Assembly: GCF_000981225.1 (NCBI RefSeq)
Contig: NZ_LAJC01000049.1
Location: 1-44,298, forward strand
Length of the DNA: 44,298 nucleotides
Direction of reading: 5' to 3'
Origin: Allosalinactinospora lopnorensis
GTDB lineage: Bacteria > Actinomycetota > Actinomycetes > Streptosporangiales > Streptosporangiaceae
Shown here: positions 18,149 to 26,688 of the stretch, piece after piece
Layout of the letters: each line of letters opens with the position of its first letter
Numbering within the stretch: position 1 is the first letter of the stretch
The notes under the pieces: model-generated
What the model was told of the DNA's origin: nothing
Seen by the model: the letters and a program-made list of their open reading frames with translations, nothing else
The model's database searches: none
Program-made: the position numbers and the translations under genes

Positions 18149-18314
18149 CCGCCGCGAGCCCTATCGGCCACGGCGTGCGCGGCACGGCACTCGCCCCGCG
18201 TCCACTGCGGGCTCCGGACCGCCGCCGAACCGGCCGAAAGGCCGATGTGGCCCACGGCCGCCGAAACCTAGCCTGACCGCTCCCCACATCGCTGGAGCGA
18301 GCGGAAGGCGGGAC

Positions 18315-19355
18315 ATGACTGGTTCGAGACCCCGGATCGAGGAACTGGACGTGCTGCGGGGGTTCGCGTTGTGCGGCATCCTGCTGGTCAACGTCCAGCC
18401 CATCACCGGCATGGGATTCGCCGCGCCGCCGCCCGCCGCGGCGGGTCCGCCGCACATGACCGAAGCGGCGCTGAGCATGCTCGCCGAGGGCCGGTTCATA
18501 CCGGTTTTCGCTTTCCTCTTCGGCGCCGGGTTCGCGATGTTCCTCGAATCCCCCGCCGAGCGGCATCCTCGGCCGCGGCTGCCACTGGTCCGGCGGCTGG
18601 TGGCACTCGCGGTCATCGGTGCCTTGCACAGTCTCCTCTATCCGGGTGAGGTACTGCTCAGCTACGCCGTATTCGGCCTGGTGATCCTGCTCCCCGCCTC
18701 GTACCTGCCGCGGCGGCTGGTCCTCGGAGCCGGCCTCGTCTGGTCGGCGGCCGCCGTCACTCTCGTCCACGGCGGCGCGGCGCTTACCCCGGGACTGTTC
18801 CTGCTCGGTTCGGCGACTGCCCGGTACCGCGTTCCGCACACGCTTCCGGAGCGCACGCGGCAGGTGGCGGCCGTGTTCGTGCTCCTGCTCGCTTCCTCGG
18901 TCCCCGCCATGGTCTGGCACTTCCAGGAGATCGAGCGGACCGGCTTCGCCTCGTCCGGAGCCGTCGCGGGCCTTCTCATGGCAGCCGTCCACACCGCCGG
19001 CATCTGCCTGCTGATGCGTACACCACTGTCGCGGTTCCTGCGGAAGCTGTTCACCCCGATGGGGCGGATGGCACTGACCAACTACCTTTCGGCGACGGTC
19101 GCGGTGCTCTTGACCGGGGCGTTGCTGGGGCTGAAGGACCGCCCGGTCGACTGGACCATACTGGGGGCGCTTGCCGCGTGCGTTCTGCTGGTCCAGTGGG
19201 TCCTCAGTACGTGCTGGCTGAGGCGTTTCCGCTATGGGCCGGTGGAATGGGTGTGGCGCTGCGTGACGTGGTGGAGCGTCGTACCGATCGCCATCCCGCC
19301 GGACCAGCGAGGCAGTGGAGGAGTTCCGCGAAAGCTCTCAGGAGCCGGTTTCTGA
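18315..19355 (+). CDS. DUF418-family membrane protein
   Basis: Multi-pass membrane protein of 346 residues with the DUF418 hallmarks: an N-terminal RIEELDVLRGFALCGILLVN segment, EGRFIPVFAFLFGAGFAMF in the second helix pair, and the C-terminal domain ending MALTNYLSATVAVLL ... RRFRYGPVEWVWRCVTW. Roughly eight to ten membrane helices are visible. Biochemical function of the family is not established; it is distantly reminiscent of acyltransferase-like membrane proteins. The ATG follows GGAAGGCGGG. It lies 166 nt after the response regulator on the same strand. Confidence 0.85.
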   Translation: MTGSRPRIEELDVLRGFALCGILLVNVQPITGMGFAAPPPAAAGPPHMTEAALSMLAEGRFIPVFAFLFGAGFAMFLESPAERHPRPRLPLVRRLVALAVIGALHSLLYPGEVLLSYAVFGLVILLPASYLPRRLVLGAGLVWSAAAVTLVHGGAALTPGLFLLGSATARYRVPHTLPERTRQVAAVFVLLLASSVPAMVWHFQEIERTGFASSGAVAGLLMAAVHTAGICLLMRTPLSRFLRKLFTPMGRMALTNYLSATVAVLLTGALLGLKDRPVDWTILGALAACVLLVQWVLSTCWLRRFRYGPVEWVWRCVTWWSVVPIAIPPDQRGSGGVPRKLSGAGF

Positions 19356-19499
19356 TCCCGGGCGCGGAGCGGTCCGGACAACGATCCCGAAGCCGCCGGC
19401 CGGGCCGTGCGCGCTCGGCGGCGCCGGTACCCCCGGAGCGGCCCACCCGCCCCGGCTACCCCGATCGAACCACCTCGCCGGATGGCCGACACTGGAGGC

Positions 19500-20732
19500 A
19501 TGCCCTCTGTCGTTCTTGACGGCGACCCCGTCCCCGCCGACGGCGCGCTGCCGGCCGCCGCGGTCGCGGGAGCCGGGCGGCGCCCGTTCGGGGTGTACGT
19601 CCACGTTCCGTTCTGCGTCACCCGCTGCGGGTACTGCGACTTCAACACCTACACCGCGAGCGAGCTCCACTCCGCCGGGGGCGGAGCCACCGTCTCCCGG
19701 GAGACCTACGCCGACCTCGCCGTGTCCGAGATCCGGTTCGCGCGCCGGGTCCTCGGCGGTGCCGACATCCCGGTGAGCACGGTCTTCGTCGGCGGCGGCA
19801 CCCCGACCCTACTGCCCGCGAAGGACCTGGGACGCATCCTGGCGGCGGTCGACGCCGAGTTCGGCCTGGAACCGGACACGGAGGTCACCACCGAGGCCAA
19901 TCCCGAAACGGTCGACCGGGAGTACCTGCGGCGGCTGCGTGCGGCCGGCTACACCCGGGTGTCGTTCGGCATGCAGAGTTCCCGGCCGCACGTGCTCCGG
20001 GTGCTCGACCGCGCGCACACCCCGGGACGGGCAGAGAGCTGCGTCGCCTGGGCGCGCGAGGCCGGGTTCGCGCACGTCAACCTGGACCTGATCTACGGAG
20101 CACCGGGAGAGAGCGATACCGACTGGCAGGACTCGCTGCGGACCGCGATCGGCGCGGGCCCGGACCACGTCTCGGCGTACTCGCTGATCGTGGAGGAGGG
20201 CACCCGGCTCGCGGCGCGCGTCCGCCGGGGCGAGCTGGCCGCGTCGGACGAGGACACCCTGGCCGACCGCTACCTCATGGCCGACGACGCCCTCACCGCG
20301 GCGGGGTTCCATGCCTACGAGGTGTCGAACTGGGCTCGCAGCGAGGCGGGGCGGAGCAGGCACAACCGGCTGTACTGGACCGGTGGTGACTGGTGGGGTG
20401 TCGGCCCCGGGGCCCACAGCCACGTGGGCGGCACCCGGTGGTGGAACGTCAAGCACCCCGCCGCGTACGCGGCCCGGCTCGCCGAGGGGCTGAGCCCGGG
20501 CCAGGCGCGCGAGGTCCTCGGCGACGAGGAGCGGCGGTTCGAGCGCGTCCTGCTGGAACTGCGGACCGCGGAGGGCTGCCCGCTGGAGCTGCTGGACGGC
20601 GCCGGGCGGGCCGCCGCGGCCCGCGCGGTCGCCGACGGTCTGCTCGACCCTCAGGCGCACGCGCGCGGCCGCGCCGCACTCACCCGGCGCGGCCGGCTGC
20701 TGGCCGACGCCGTGGTCCGGGACCTGACCTGA
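19500..20732 (+). CDS. hemW: Radical SAM protein HemW (heme chaperone, HemN-like)
   Basis: Coproporphyrinogen III oxidase-like radical SAM enzyme, now regarded as a heme-insertion chaperone, 410 residues. The [4Fe-4S] motif is CVTRCGYCDF, with cysteines spaced CX3CX2C and followed by the NTY typical of HemN/HemW. Further motifs are VFVGGGTPTLL, EANPETVD and RVSFGMQS. It lacks the extra N-terminal Cys motif of true HemN. The ATG at 19500 is supported by the usual actinobacterial N-terminus MPSVVLDGDPVPADGALP. GACACT ends 6 nt upstream, consistent with a leaderless start; GGAGG is too close to act. In related genomes it sits near lepA and hrcA. Confidence 0.94.
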   Translation: MPSVVLDGDPVPADGALPAAAVAGAGRRPFGVYVHVPFCVTRCGYCDFNTYTASELHSAGGGATVSRETYADLAVSEIRFARRVLGGADIPVSTVFVGGGTPTLLPAKDLGRILAAVDAEFGLEPDTEVTTEANPETVDREYLRRLRAAGYTRVSFGMQSSRPHVLRVLDRAHTPGRAESCVAWAREAGFAHVNLDLIYGAPGESDTDWQDSLRTAIGAGPDHVSAYSLIVEEGTRLAARVRRGELAASDEDTLADRYLMADDALTAAGFHAYEVSNWARSEAGRSRHNRLYWTGGDWWGVGPGAHSHVGGTRWWNVKHPAAYAARLAEGLSPGQAREVLGDEERRFERVLLELRTAEGCPLELLDGAGRAAAARAVADGLLDPQAHARGRAALTRRGRLLADAVVRDLT

Positions 20733-20744
20733 ACGCGGAAGCGG

Positions 20745-21296
20745 TCACGTGAGCATCGGGATCGCCACCGGGTAGCGGTACCACTCGCCCCTGTTGGCGG
20801 CTACCGCGGCCAGGATGGCGAAGACGAGGTCGGCGATCAGGACGACGGGCAGCAGGAGGATCCCGATGATGACGACCATCAGGATGGATGACACGATGAT
20901 GCCGATCAGCATCGTCATCTGGAAGTTGAACGCCTGGGCGGCGTGGTACCGCACCCACGGCGACTCGTCCTTCTTCACCAGGTAGAGGACCAGCGGCAGC
21001 AGGAAGCCGAGCAGGAACCCGCCCAGGTGGATGATCAGCCCCATCGTGCGGTCGTCGGACGAGACCGGGCCGCCGGGGCCCTGCGTGTACGGCTGCTGGT
21101 AGTACTGCCCCTGGTAGGGGGGCTGCGGCATCTGGCCGCCCTGCCCCGGATACTGTCCCGGGTACTGGCCGCCGTACCCGGGGTAGGGTCCGGACGGTGA
21201 GCCGTAGCCGGGGTTGCCCCCGGGAGGGGGACCGTAGCCGCCCGGGTAGTGGCTCTGGCCGCTCTGTCCGTCGTTGGGTGGGTAGGGGGTGCTCAC
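20745..21296 (-). CDS. DUF4870-family membrane protein with Pro/Gly/Gln/Tyr-rich N-terminus
   Basis: Product of 183 residues. Residues 1-75 are low-complexity PGYG/PGQ repeats, likely disordered and cytoplasmic. The DUF4870 domain follows, with helices at roughly 85-110, 128-150 and 152-172, and family motifs WVRYHAAQAFNFQ and ANRGEWYRYP near the C-terminus. GTG 21296 is chosen because GAGGAG lies just upstream. It is convergent with hemW. A longer paralogue lies 160 nt upstream on the same strand, so the two form a tandem pair. Function is not known. Confidence 0.85.
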   Translation of the reverse strand: MSTPYPPNDGQSGQSHYPGGYGPPPGGNPGYGSPSGPYPGYGGQYPGQYPGQGGQMPQPPYQGQYYQQPYTQGPGGPVSSDDRTMGLIIHLGGFLLGFLLPLVLYLVKKDESPWVRYHAAQAFNFQMTMLIGIIVSSILMVVIIGILLLPVVLIADLVFAILAAVAANRGEWYRYPVAIPMLT

Positions 21297-21455
21297 AGCT
21301 CTCCTCGATTCGCTGGCCGCGCCTGCTTTGCCGGTGCGGTTCACGTTATCGCGCACCAGGGCCGATACGCAGGCGTCGGCGGGACCGTGGATGGGACGGG
21401 CCCGCCGGCGCCGCGGTTCCCGAGGCAGCCCGGCGATGGCGCGCCGGGGCGGCGC

Positions 21456-22334
21456 TCACCGCACCATTCGGATGGCGACCGGGTAGCGGTACCAGGCTCC
21501 CTTGTTGGCCCCCAAGGCGCCCAGGAGCCCGAACACGATGGAGACCACCCAGATCACCGCGATCAGCACCGAGCCGATCCAGGAGATGTCGGGCTGGAAG
21601 ACTCCGAGCCCGATGTAGACGATCCACATGATCAGGTACGGGATCAGCAGGGTCAGCTGGAAGTTGAGAGCCTCGCTCGCGTGGTGCCGGATGAAAGCCG
21701 AGTGGTTCTTCCTGGCCGAGTAGACGATGAGCGCGGGCAGCCAGCCGAAGCAGGCCAGGAGCACGCCGGACAGGTGGGCGATCATCGCCCATGTGGTGGC
21801 GTCGGAGCCCCCGCCGGCCTGCTGTTGGCCGGGCATCGGTTGGCCGTAGGGCGGCTGCGGGTAGCCCTGCGGCGGCGCCCCATAGGCCTGCTGCTGACCG
21901 TAGCCCTGTGGGCCCTGGGGAGGCTGAGGCGGATACGGCTGGCCGTAGCCCTGCGGGGGCTGGCCGGGCTGCGGCTGCGGTGGCCGCTGCGGGTAGCCGG
22001 GCTGACCACCCGTCGGCGGTCCATACCCCTGCGGGTAGGGCTGCTGTGCCTGCTGCGGGTAGGGTTGCTGCCCGCCGGTCGCGGGGCCGTATCCGGGCTG
22101 CGGCCCGGAGGGCTGTCCGTATCCGGGCTGCGCGGGCCACGGCTGCCCGGCTCCGGGCTGCCCCCCAGCCGGTGTTCCACCCGGTACGCCCGTGTGGCCC
22201 TGATAGCCCGGCTGGCCACTGGTCTCCGGCTGCCCCTGGCCGGGCTGCCCGCCTGCGGGGGTGTGGCCCGGTACCGGATGGCCCCCAGAGGGCTGGTCCT
22301 GGGGTGGTGGTTGGTGTGGCGGGGTCTCGCTCAT
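21456..22334 (-). CDS. DUF4870-family membrane protein with long Pro/Gln/Gly-rich N-terminus
   Basis: Paralogue of the neighbouring gene, 292 residues. The first 175 or so residues are repeats of the PGYGQP/QGYGPP type and are almost certainly disordered. The C-terminal membrane domain has TTWAMIAHLSGVLLACF, the conserved FIRHHASEALNFQ motif and ends NKGAWYRYPVAIRMVR, closely matching the ANRGEWYRYPVAI ending of its neighbour. The ATG follows AAGGGA. The expanded tail is the main difference between the two copies. Disordered Tyr/Gln/Gly tails can drive clustering of membrane proteins, but any such role here is speculation. Confidence 0.86.
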   Translation of the reverse strand: MSETPPHQPPPQDQPSGGHPVPGHTPAGGQPGQGQPETSGQPGYQGHTGVPGGTPAGGQPGAGQPWPAQPGYGQPSGPQPGYGPATGGQQPYPQQAQQPYPQGYGPPTGGQPGYPQRPPQPQPGQPPQGYGQPYPPQPPQGPQGYGQQQAYGAPPQGYPQPPYGQPMPGQQQAGGGSDATTWAMIAHLSGVLLACFGWLPALIVYSARKNHSAFIRHHASEALNFQLTLLIPYLIMWIVYIGLGVFQPDISWIGSVLIAVIWVVSIVFGLLGALGANKGAWYRYPVAIRMVR

Positions 22335-22439
22335 CTTGTCCCTTGGCTTTGGCCGATTGCGATGGATGACGTCCGGCGTCCCGGCGGGGGGCCACCGCGT
22401 ATCGTTCCTGCTCGTTTCTGCGCGCTGCTCCGCACGAGC

Positions 22440-23278
22440 TTAGCTCTCTGCGGTGTACGGGGCGGTGACGAAGTCAATCAGTTCTTCGACCCGTCCCAGG
22501 AGTTCGGGTTCCAGATCGGTGAAGGACCGTACCGATCCGAGGATGCGCCGCCAGGCCGCGCCGGGATCCTCGGACCACCCGAGCGCGCTGAGCGCCCCCT
22601 CCTTCCACGGAACCCCGTACGGCACATCGGGCCACGATCTGATGCCCAGGACAGATGGTTTCACGGCCTGCCACACGTCCACGAACGGATGGCCCACGAC
22701 GAGCACGTCCGGTGAGCTGACCTGCTCGGCGATCCGGCTCTCCTTGCTCCCTGGAACAAGGTGGTCCACCAGGACACCGAGCCTCCGCTGCGGTCCCGGG
22801 CCGAACTCCGCGACGATCTCGGGCAGGTGGTCGATCCCCTCCATGTACTCCACGACCACACCCCCGATCCGCAGGTCGTGCCCCCAGATCCGCTCCACGA
22901 GCTCGGCGTCGTGCACGCCCTCCACGTAGATCCGGCTCTCCTTGGCGACCCGGGACTTCGCGCCCTGGACGGCGAGCGATCCGGAGGCGCTGCGCACCGG
23001 CCCGGCCGGGCGTTCGGCGGGGCGCACGATCGTGACGGGGCCCCATCGATCAGGAACGCCGCCGGTTCGAGGTTGAACACCCGGCGCCGGCCGTGCCGGT
23101 CCTCCAGAGTGACGGTCCACTTGTCCCAGCCGACGACGGCGCCGCAGAATCCTTCGTCGGCGGATTCGACGACCAGGCCCTGCTCGGCCGGAACCTCAGC
23201 GACCCGGTCCCTGGGCGGGCGCCGATGGCCGCTCGCGAGAACGTCGCCGTCGTAGCGCTTGCTGGCGTTTTTGCGCAC
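22440..23278 (-). pseudogene. DUF3097-family protein, frame broken once
   Basis: Conserved actinobacterial protein of unknown function. The N-terminal part (KRYDGDVLASG, VPAEQGLVVESADEGFCGAVV, TVTLEDRHGRRRVFNLEPAAFLIDG) is in one frame. The rest (PVTIVRPAERP, SRIYVEGVHDAELVERIWG, EGIDHLPEIV, VLVVGHPFVDVW) is in another; the latter half resembles a TOPRIM-like fold. The change falls in the GGGGCCCC tract at 23037-23044, and one extra G or C gives 279 residues. GTG 23278 is chosen because a perfect -10, TACAAT (minus strand, 23292-23287), ends 8 nt before it, suggesting a leaderless mRNA. Alternative upstream starts at 23308 and 23329 lack a binding site. Confidence 0.85.
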
Positions 23279-23554
23279 GGCCCTGGATTGTAGTGCCAGT
23301 CCTTTCACCCGCGAGTCGGACGCGTCCATGGGAGCGCGCCGCCGGCGTTCCGGGCGGTGTGCCGGTCTCCGGGTGCCGCGGTCGGCCGGGCCGACAAGAG
23401 GCGCCGCGAGAGGATACGGACAGTTGTCGTGAGAGGGGAGAATCGGCCTCGGAATCGGGGATCCAATCCTTGGAGGGAACCCGGGCAGGAGGACATGGGG
23501 ACCGTGTCGATAGAGGCAACGCGGTCAGCAGCGACTTTGCGTAACGACATAGAA

Positions 23555-23581
23555 TTAGCACTTAAGACCACGGAGTGCCAG
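23555..23581 (+). promoter_or_regulatory. Degenerate CIRCE operator upstream of hrcA
   Basis: The consensus CIRCE is TTAGCACTC, nine bases, GAGTGCTAA. Here TTAGCACTT (23555-23563) and GAGTGCCAG (23573-23581) are separated by exactly nine bases, giving 8/9 and 7/9 matches. TAGAAT (23550-23555), a possible -10, abuts it. HrcA is known to repress from CIRCE, so autoregulation of hrcA-dnaJ is likely. The right arm runs into the ribosome binding site. Confidence 0.75.
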
Positions 23582-23592
23582 GAGGTGAGCGC

Positions 23593-24606
23593 GTGCTCAA
23601 CGACCGGAAACTGGCGGTCTTGCGCGCCATCGTCGAGGACTACGTGTCCACGAACGAACCCGTGGGATCCAAGGCGCTGGCCGGCCGGCATGGCCTGGGC
23701 GTGTCGCCGGCGACGATCCGAAACGACATGGTGGCCCTCGAGGAGGAGGGCTACATCATCCAGCCGCACACCAGCGCCGGGCGTGTTCCCACGGACAAGG
23801 GTTACCGTCTCTTCGTGGACCGGTTGTCCACGGTCAAGCCGTTGTCGGCGGCCGAGCGCCGCGCCATTGATACGTTCCTCGGCGGCGCCGTCGATCTGGA
23901 TGAGATCGTGGCCCGCACCGTACGGCTGCTGGCCCAGCTCACCCGCCAGGTGGCGATTGTCCAGTACCCTTCGCTGACCCGTTCTTCGGTGCAGCACGTG
24001 GAACTGGTGCCGTTGGGTCCGCAGCGTGTGATGATGGTGGTGATCACCGACACCGGCCGGGTGGAGCAGCGGGTGATCGACGGCTTGGACGAGGTCCCCG
24101 AAGAGGCGGTGGAGAACCTGCGGCAGCTGCTCAACCGCGTATTGGACGGCAAGTGGTTGAACAACGTCCCTGACGCGGTCGTCGATCTGCCCTCCCAGGT
24201 TCCGCCGGACGACCGCCCTTTGGCGAGGTCCGTGCTCTCGGTGCTGATGGAGAGCCTCGTGGAGCGGCACGACGAAAAGGTCGTCCTCGGCGGCACCGCG
24301 AATCTCGCCGCGATGGATTTCTCGGCTAGCCTGCGGGAGGTACTCGAAGCACTGGAAGAAAACGTGGTCCTCATCCGTTTGCTGGGTGAGGCTGGCAATC
24401 CCTCCATGCTCACAGTACGCATCGGCGCGGAGAACTCCCACGAGGGATTCAGATCCACCTCGATCGTGTCCGCCGGGTACGGGATCGGTGACCAATCGCT
24501 GGCCAAGCTCGGAGTGGTCGGTCCTACCCGTATGGACTACCCGGGGACGATGGGAGCGGTACGCGCAGTGGCACGGTACGTCGGTTCGATTCTAGCGGGG
24601 CAGTAA
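23593..24606 (+). CDS. hrcA: Heat-inducible transcription repressor HrcA
   Basis: Repressor of class I heat-shock genes, 337 residues. The winged helix-turn-helix at the N-terminus ([65 protein letters not shown]) is canonical, and the C-terminal GAF-like domain ends with [21 protein letters not shown]. The GTG at 23593 follows GGAGG at 7-nt spacing. A degenerate CIRCE covers the promoter, implying autoregulation. The stop is directly followed by the dnaJ start, so they form an operon. Confidence 0.97.
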   Translation: MLNDRKLAVLRAIVEDYVSTNEPVGSKALAGRHGLGVSPATIRNDMVALEEEGYIIQPHTSAGRVPTDKGYRLFVDRLSTVKPLSAAERRAIDTFLGGAVDLDEIVARTVRLLAQLTRQVAIVQYPSLTRSSVQHVELVPLGPQRVMMVVITDTGRVEQRVIDGLDEVPEEAVENLRQLLNRVLDGKWLNNVPDAVVDLPSQVPPDDRPLARSVLSVLMESLVERHDEKVVLGGTANLAAMDFSASLREVLEALEENVVLIRLLGEAGNPSMLTVRIGAENSHEGFRSTSIVSAGYGIGDQSLAKLGVVGPTRMDYPGTMGAVRAVARYVGSILAGQ

Positions 24607-25752
24607 GTGGCCAGAGACTATTACCAGATCCTCGGAGTACGTCGCGACGCTACCCAGGACGAGATCAAGAAGGCGTATCGACGACTTGCCCGTGAACTGC
24701 ACCCGGACGTCAACCCCGACCCGGAGACCCAGGACCGTTTCAAAGAGGTGACCCAGGCCTACGAGGTCCTCTCCGACCAGAGCAAGCGCCAGATGTTCGA
24801 CATGGGCGCGGACCCCTTCGCGCCTTCGGGCGGCGGACCGGGAGGCGCCGGAGGCTTCGGCGCGACGGGCTTCCCGTTCGACGACATCATGAACGCCTTC
24901 TTCGGCGGCGGTCCGGGCAGTGCACGCCGCCCCGGCGACCGCGTGCGCCGCGGGCGCAGCATCAAGGTGCGCGTCGAACTGGACCTGGCCGAGACCTCGT
25001 TCGGCGTCACCAAGGACGTGACTTTCCCCACCGCGGTTCTGTGCGACACCTGTCAGGGTGAGGGCACAGCCAAGGGCAGCCAGCGGCACACCTGCGACAT
25101 GTGCCAGGGACGCGGTGAGGTCTCTCAGGTCACACGCTCGTTCCTGGGCCAGGTCATGACCACCCGTCCGTGCCCGCAGTGCTCGGGAGAGGGAAGCGTC
25201 ATCACCAACCCCTGCGCCGATTGCGCCGGCGAGGGCCGGGTCCGCGAGAAGGTCACGCGCAAGGTGCAGATTCCGGCGGGTGTCGAGGACGGTACCCAGA
25301 TCCAGCTCGCGGGCGAGGGAGAGGTCGGCCCGAACGGCGGCCCGCGCGGCGACATCTTCCTGGAGATCGTGCAGCGCCCGCACCCGGTCTTCGAACGGCG
25401 AGGCGACGACCTGCACTGCACGGTCACCGTGCCGATGACGGCCGCGGCCCTGGGCGCATCGCTCACCATCGAGACGCTCGATGGCAACGAGGAGATCGAC
25501 CTGCGGCCGGGGACGAACTCGGGACACGTCATCACCCTTGAAGGGCGGGGCAGCAAGCATCTCGACGGCGGCGGCCGCGGCGACCTGCGGATCCAGGTGA
25601 ACGTCGAGACCCCCGGAAAGCTCGACGAGGAGCAGGAGTCGCTGCTGCGCAAGTTCGCCGAGCTGCGCGGCGAGGACCACCCTCCCGGCAAGTTCAGCCC
25701 GGGGCACGGCAACTTCTTCACCCGGTTGCGCGACGCGTTCGGCACCAAGTGA
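24607..25752 (+). CDS. dnaJ: Molecular chaperone DnaJ
   Basis: Hsp40 co-chaperone of DnaK, 381 residues. It has a J domain (residues 1-66) with the HPD motif in LHPDVNPDP, a Gly/Phe-rich linker, four zinc-binding CXXCXGXG repeats (CDTCQGEG, CDMCQGRG, CPQCSGEG, CADCAGEG) and the C-terminal peptide-binding domains. The GTG start immediately follows the hrcA stop. This is the second-DnaJ arrangement seen in actinomycetes, where another dnaJ usually sits with dnaK. A very strong hairpin follows at 25797-25835. Confidence 0.97.
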   Translation: MARDYYQILGVRRDATQDEIKKAYRRLARELHPDVNPDPETQDRFKEVTQAYEVLSDQSKRQMFDMGADPFAPSGGGPGGAGGFGATGFPFDDIMNAFFGGGPGSARRPGDRVRRGRSIKVRVELDLAETSFGVTKDVTFPTAVLCDTCQGEGTAKGSQRHTCDMCQGRGEVSQVTRSFLGQVMTTRPCPQCSGEGSVITNPCADCAGEGRVREKVTRKVQIPAGVEDGTQIQLAGEGEVGPNGGPRGDIFLEIVQRPHPVFERRGDDLHCTVTVPMTAAALGASLTIETLDGNEEIDLRPGTNSGHVITLEGRGSKHLDGGGRGDLRIQVNVETPGKLDEEQESLLRKFAELRGEDHPPGKFSPGHGNFFTRLRDAFGTK

Positions 25753-25796
25753 CCAGTCCGCCAGGGTACCCGCTACGCGGGGGAGGACGACGTGAC

Positions 25797-25835
25797 GGCC
25801 GGGTCGGCGGAGCCGAGGGCTCCGCCGACCCGGCC
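25797..25835 (+). terminator. Strong hairpin terminator after dnaJ
   Basis: Perfect 18-bp stem: left arm 25797-25814, right arm 25818-25835, 3-nt loop GAG. It lies 44 nt after the dnaJ stop and 26 nt before the rsmE start, so rsmE probably relies partly on read-through or on its own promoter. Confidence 0.75.
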
Positions 25836-25861
25836 GCGTGTGCGAGGAGTGGAGGAGGGCG

Positions 25862-26611
25862 TTGACACCTCCGGTGTTCCTGGCGGAGCCGGATGAACTC
25901 GCCCGGGACCGGGTGGTGCTGTCGGGGGCCGAGGGGCGGCACGCCGCTACGGTGCGGCGGATCGTTGTCGGCGAGGTCGTGGACCTTTCCGACGGCGCCG
26001 GCACCCGCGCGAGGTGTGTGGTCACCAGCGTCGGGAAGGACACGGTGACCTGCGCGGTCGAAGAGCGTACGACCGACCCTGCCCCGCGCCCGCCCATCAC
26101 CGTCGTCCAGGCGTTGCCCAAGGGCGACCGCGGTGAGCTGGCCGTCGAGGTCATGACCGAGGCCGGGGTGGACACGATCGTGCCCTGGGCCGCCGAGCGC
26201 TGCGTCACTCGGTGGAAGCCGGAGCGGGCGGCCAAGGCGCTGAACAAGTGGCGGGCCACCGCGCGCGAGGCGGGCAAGCAGGCGCGGCGCAGCCGGGTGC
26301 CGAGGGTCGCCGATCTCGCGGCCACGCGCGATGCCGCGTCGCTGGTCGCGCGCGCCGAACTGGGCATCGTACTGCACGAGGACACGGGTGTCCGGCTGGC
26401 CGCGCTGGCGCTGCCCGATGGCCTCGCGGAGCCGGACTCGAACGGAATCGTGGTCGTGGTGGGGCCGGAGGGCGGATTCACCGACGGCGAACTGCGGGCC
26501 TTTGACGAGGCAGGCGCGGTCAGGGCGCTTCTCGGGCCGACGGTGCTGCGGACCTCCACCGCCGGGATCGCCGCGCTCGCCGTCCTGCAGACACGCTGCG
26601 GGCGCTGGTAG
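25862..26611 (+). CDS. rsmE: 16S rRNA (uracil1498-N3)-methyltransferase RsmE
   Basis: SPOUT-class methyltransferase that modifies U1498 of 16S rRNA, 249 residues. Signature parts are GAEGRHAATVRRIVVGEVVDLSDGAG (PUA-like N-domain), PKGDRGELAVEVMTEAGVDTIVPW, ERCVTRWKPERA, and the SAM-binding knot VVVGPEGGFTDGELRAFDEAG with LGPTVLRTSTAGIAALAVLQ. TTG 25862 is chosen because GGAGG precedes it and the start aligns with the usual family N-terminus (PPVFLAEPDEL). Next to dnaJ, as in many actinomycetes. Confidence 0.93.
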   Translation: MTPPVFLAEPDELARDRVVLSGAEGRHAATVRRIVVGEVVDLSDGAGTRARCVVTSVGKDTVTCAVEERTTDPAPRPPITVVQALPKGDRGELAVEVMTEAGVDTIVPWAAERCVTRWKPERAAKALNKWRATAREAGKQARRSRVPRVADLAATRDAASLVARAELGIVLHEDTGVRLAALALPDGLAEPDSNGIVVVVGPEGGFTDGELRAFDEAGAVRALLGPTVLRTSTAGIAALAVLQTRCGRW

Positions 26612-26688
26612 CGCGGGCCTGAGCGAGGGATCAGCGGGCACATCGACGCGCCGACACGACCGCCGATGCGGCCGGGCTGCCGGCGTGC

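Noticed and set aside
18231-18244. CGGCC-GAAA-GGCCG hairpin after the response regulator as a terminator
   Set aside because: The stem is only 5 bp and lies about 80 nt past the stop; too weak to call.
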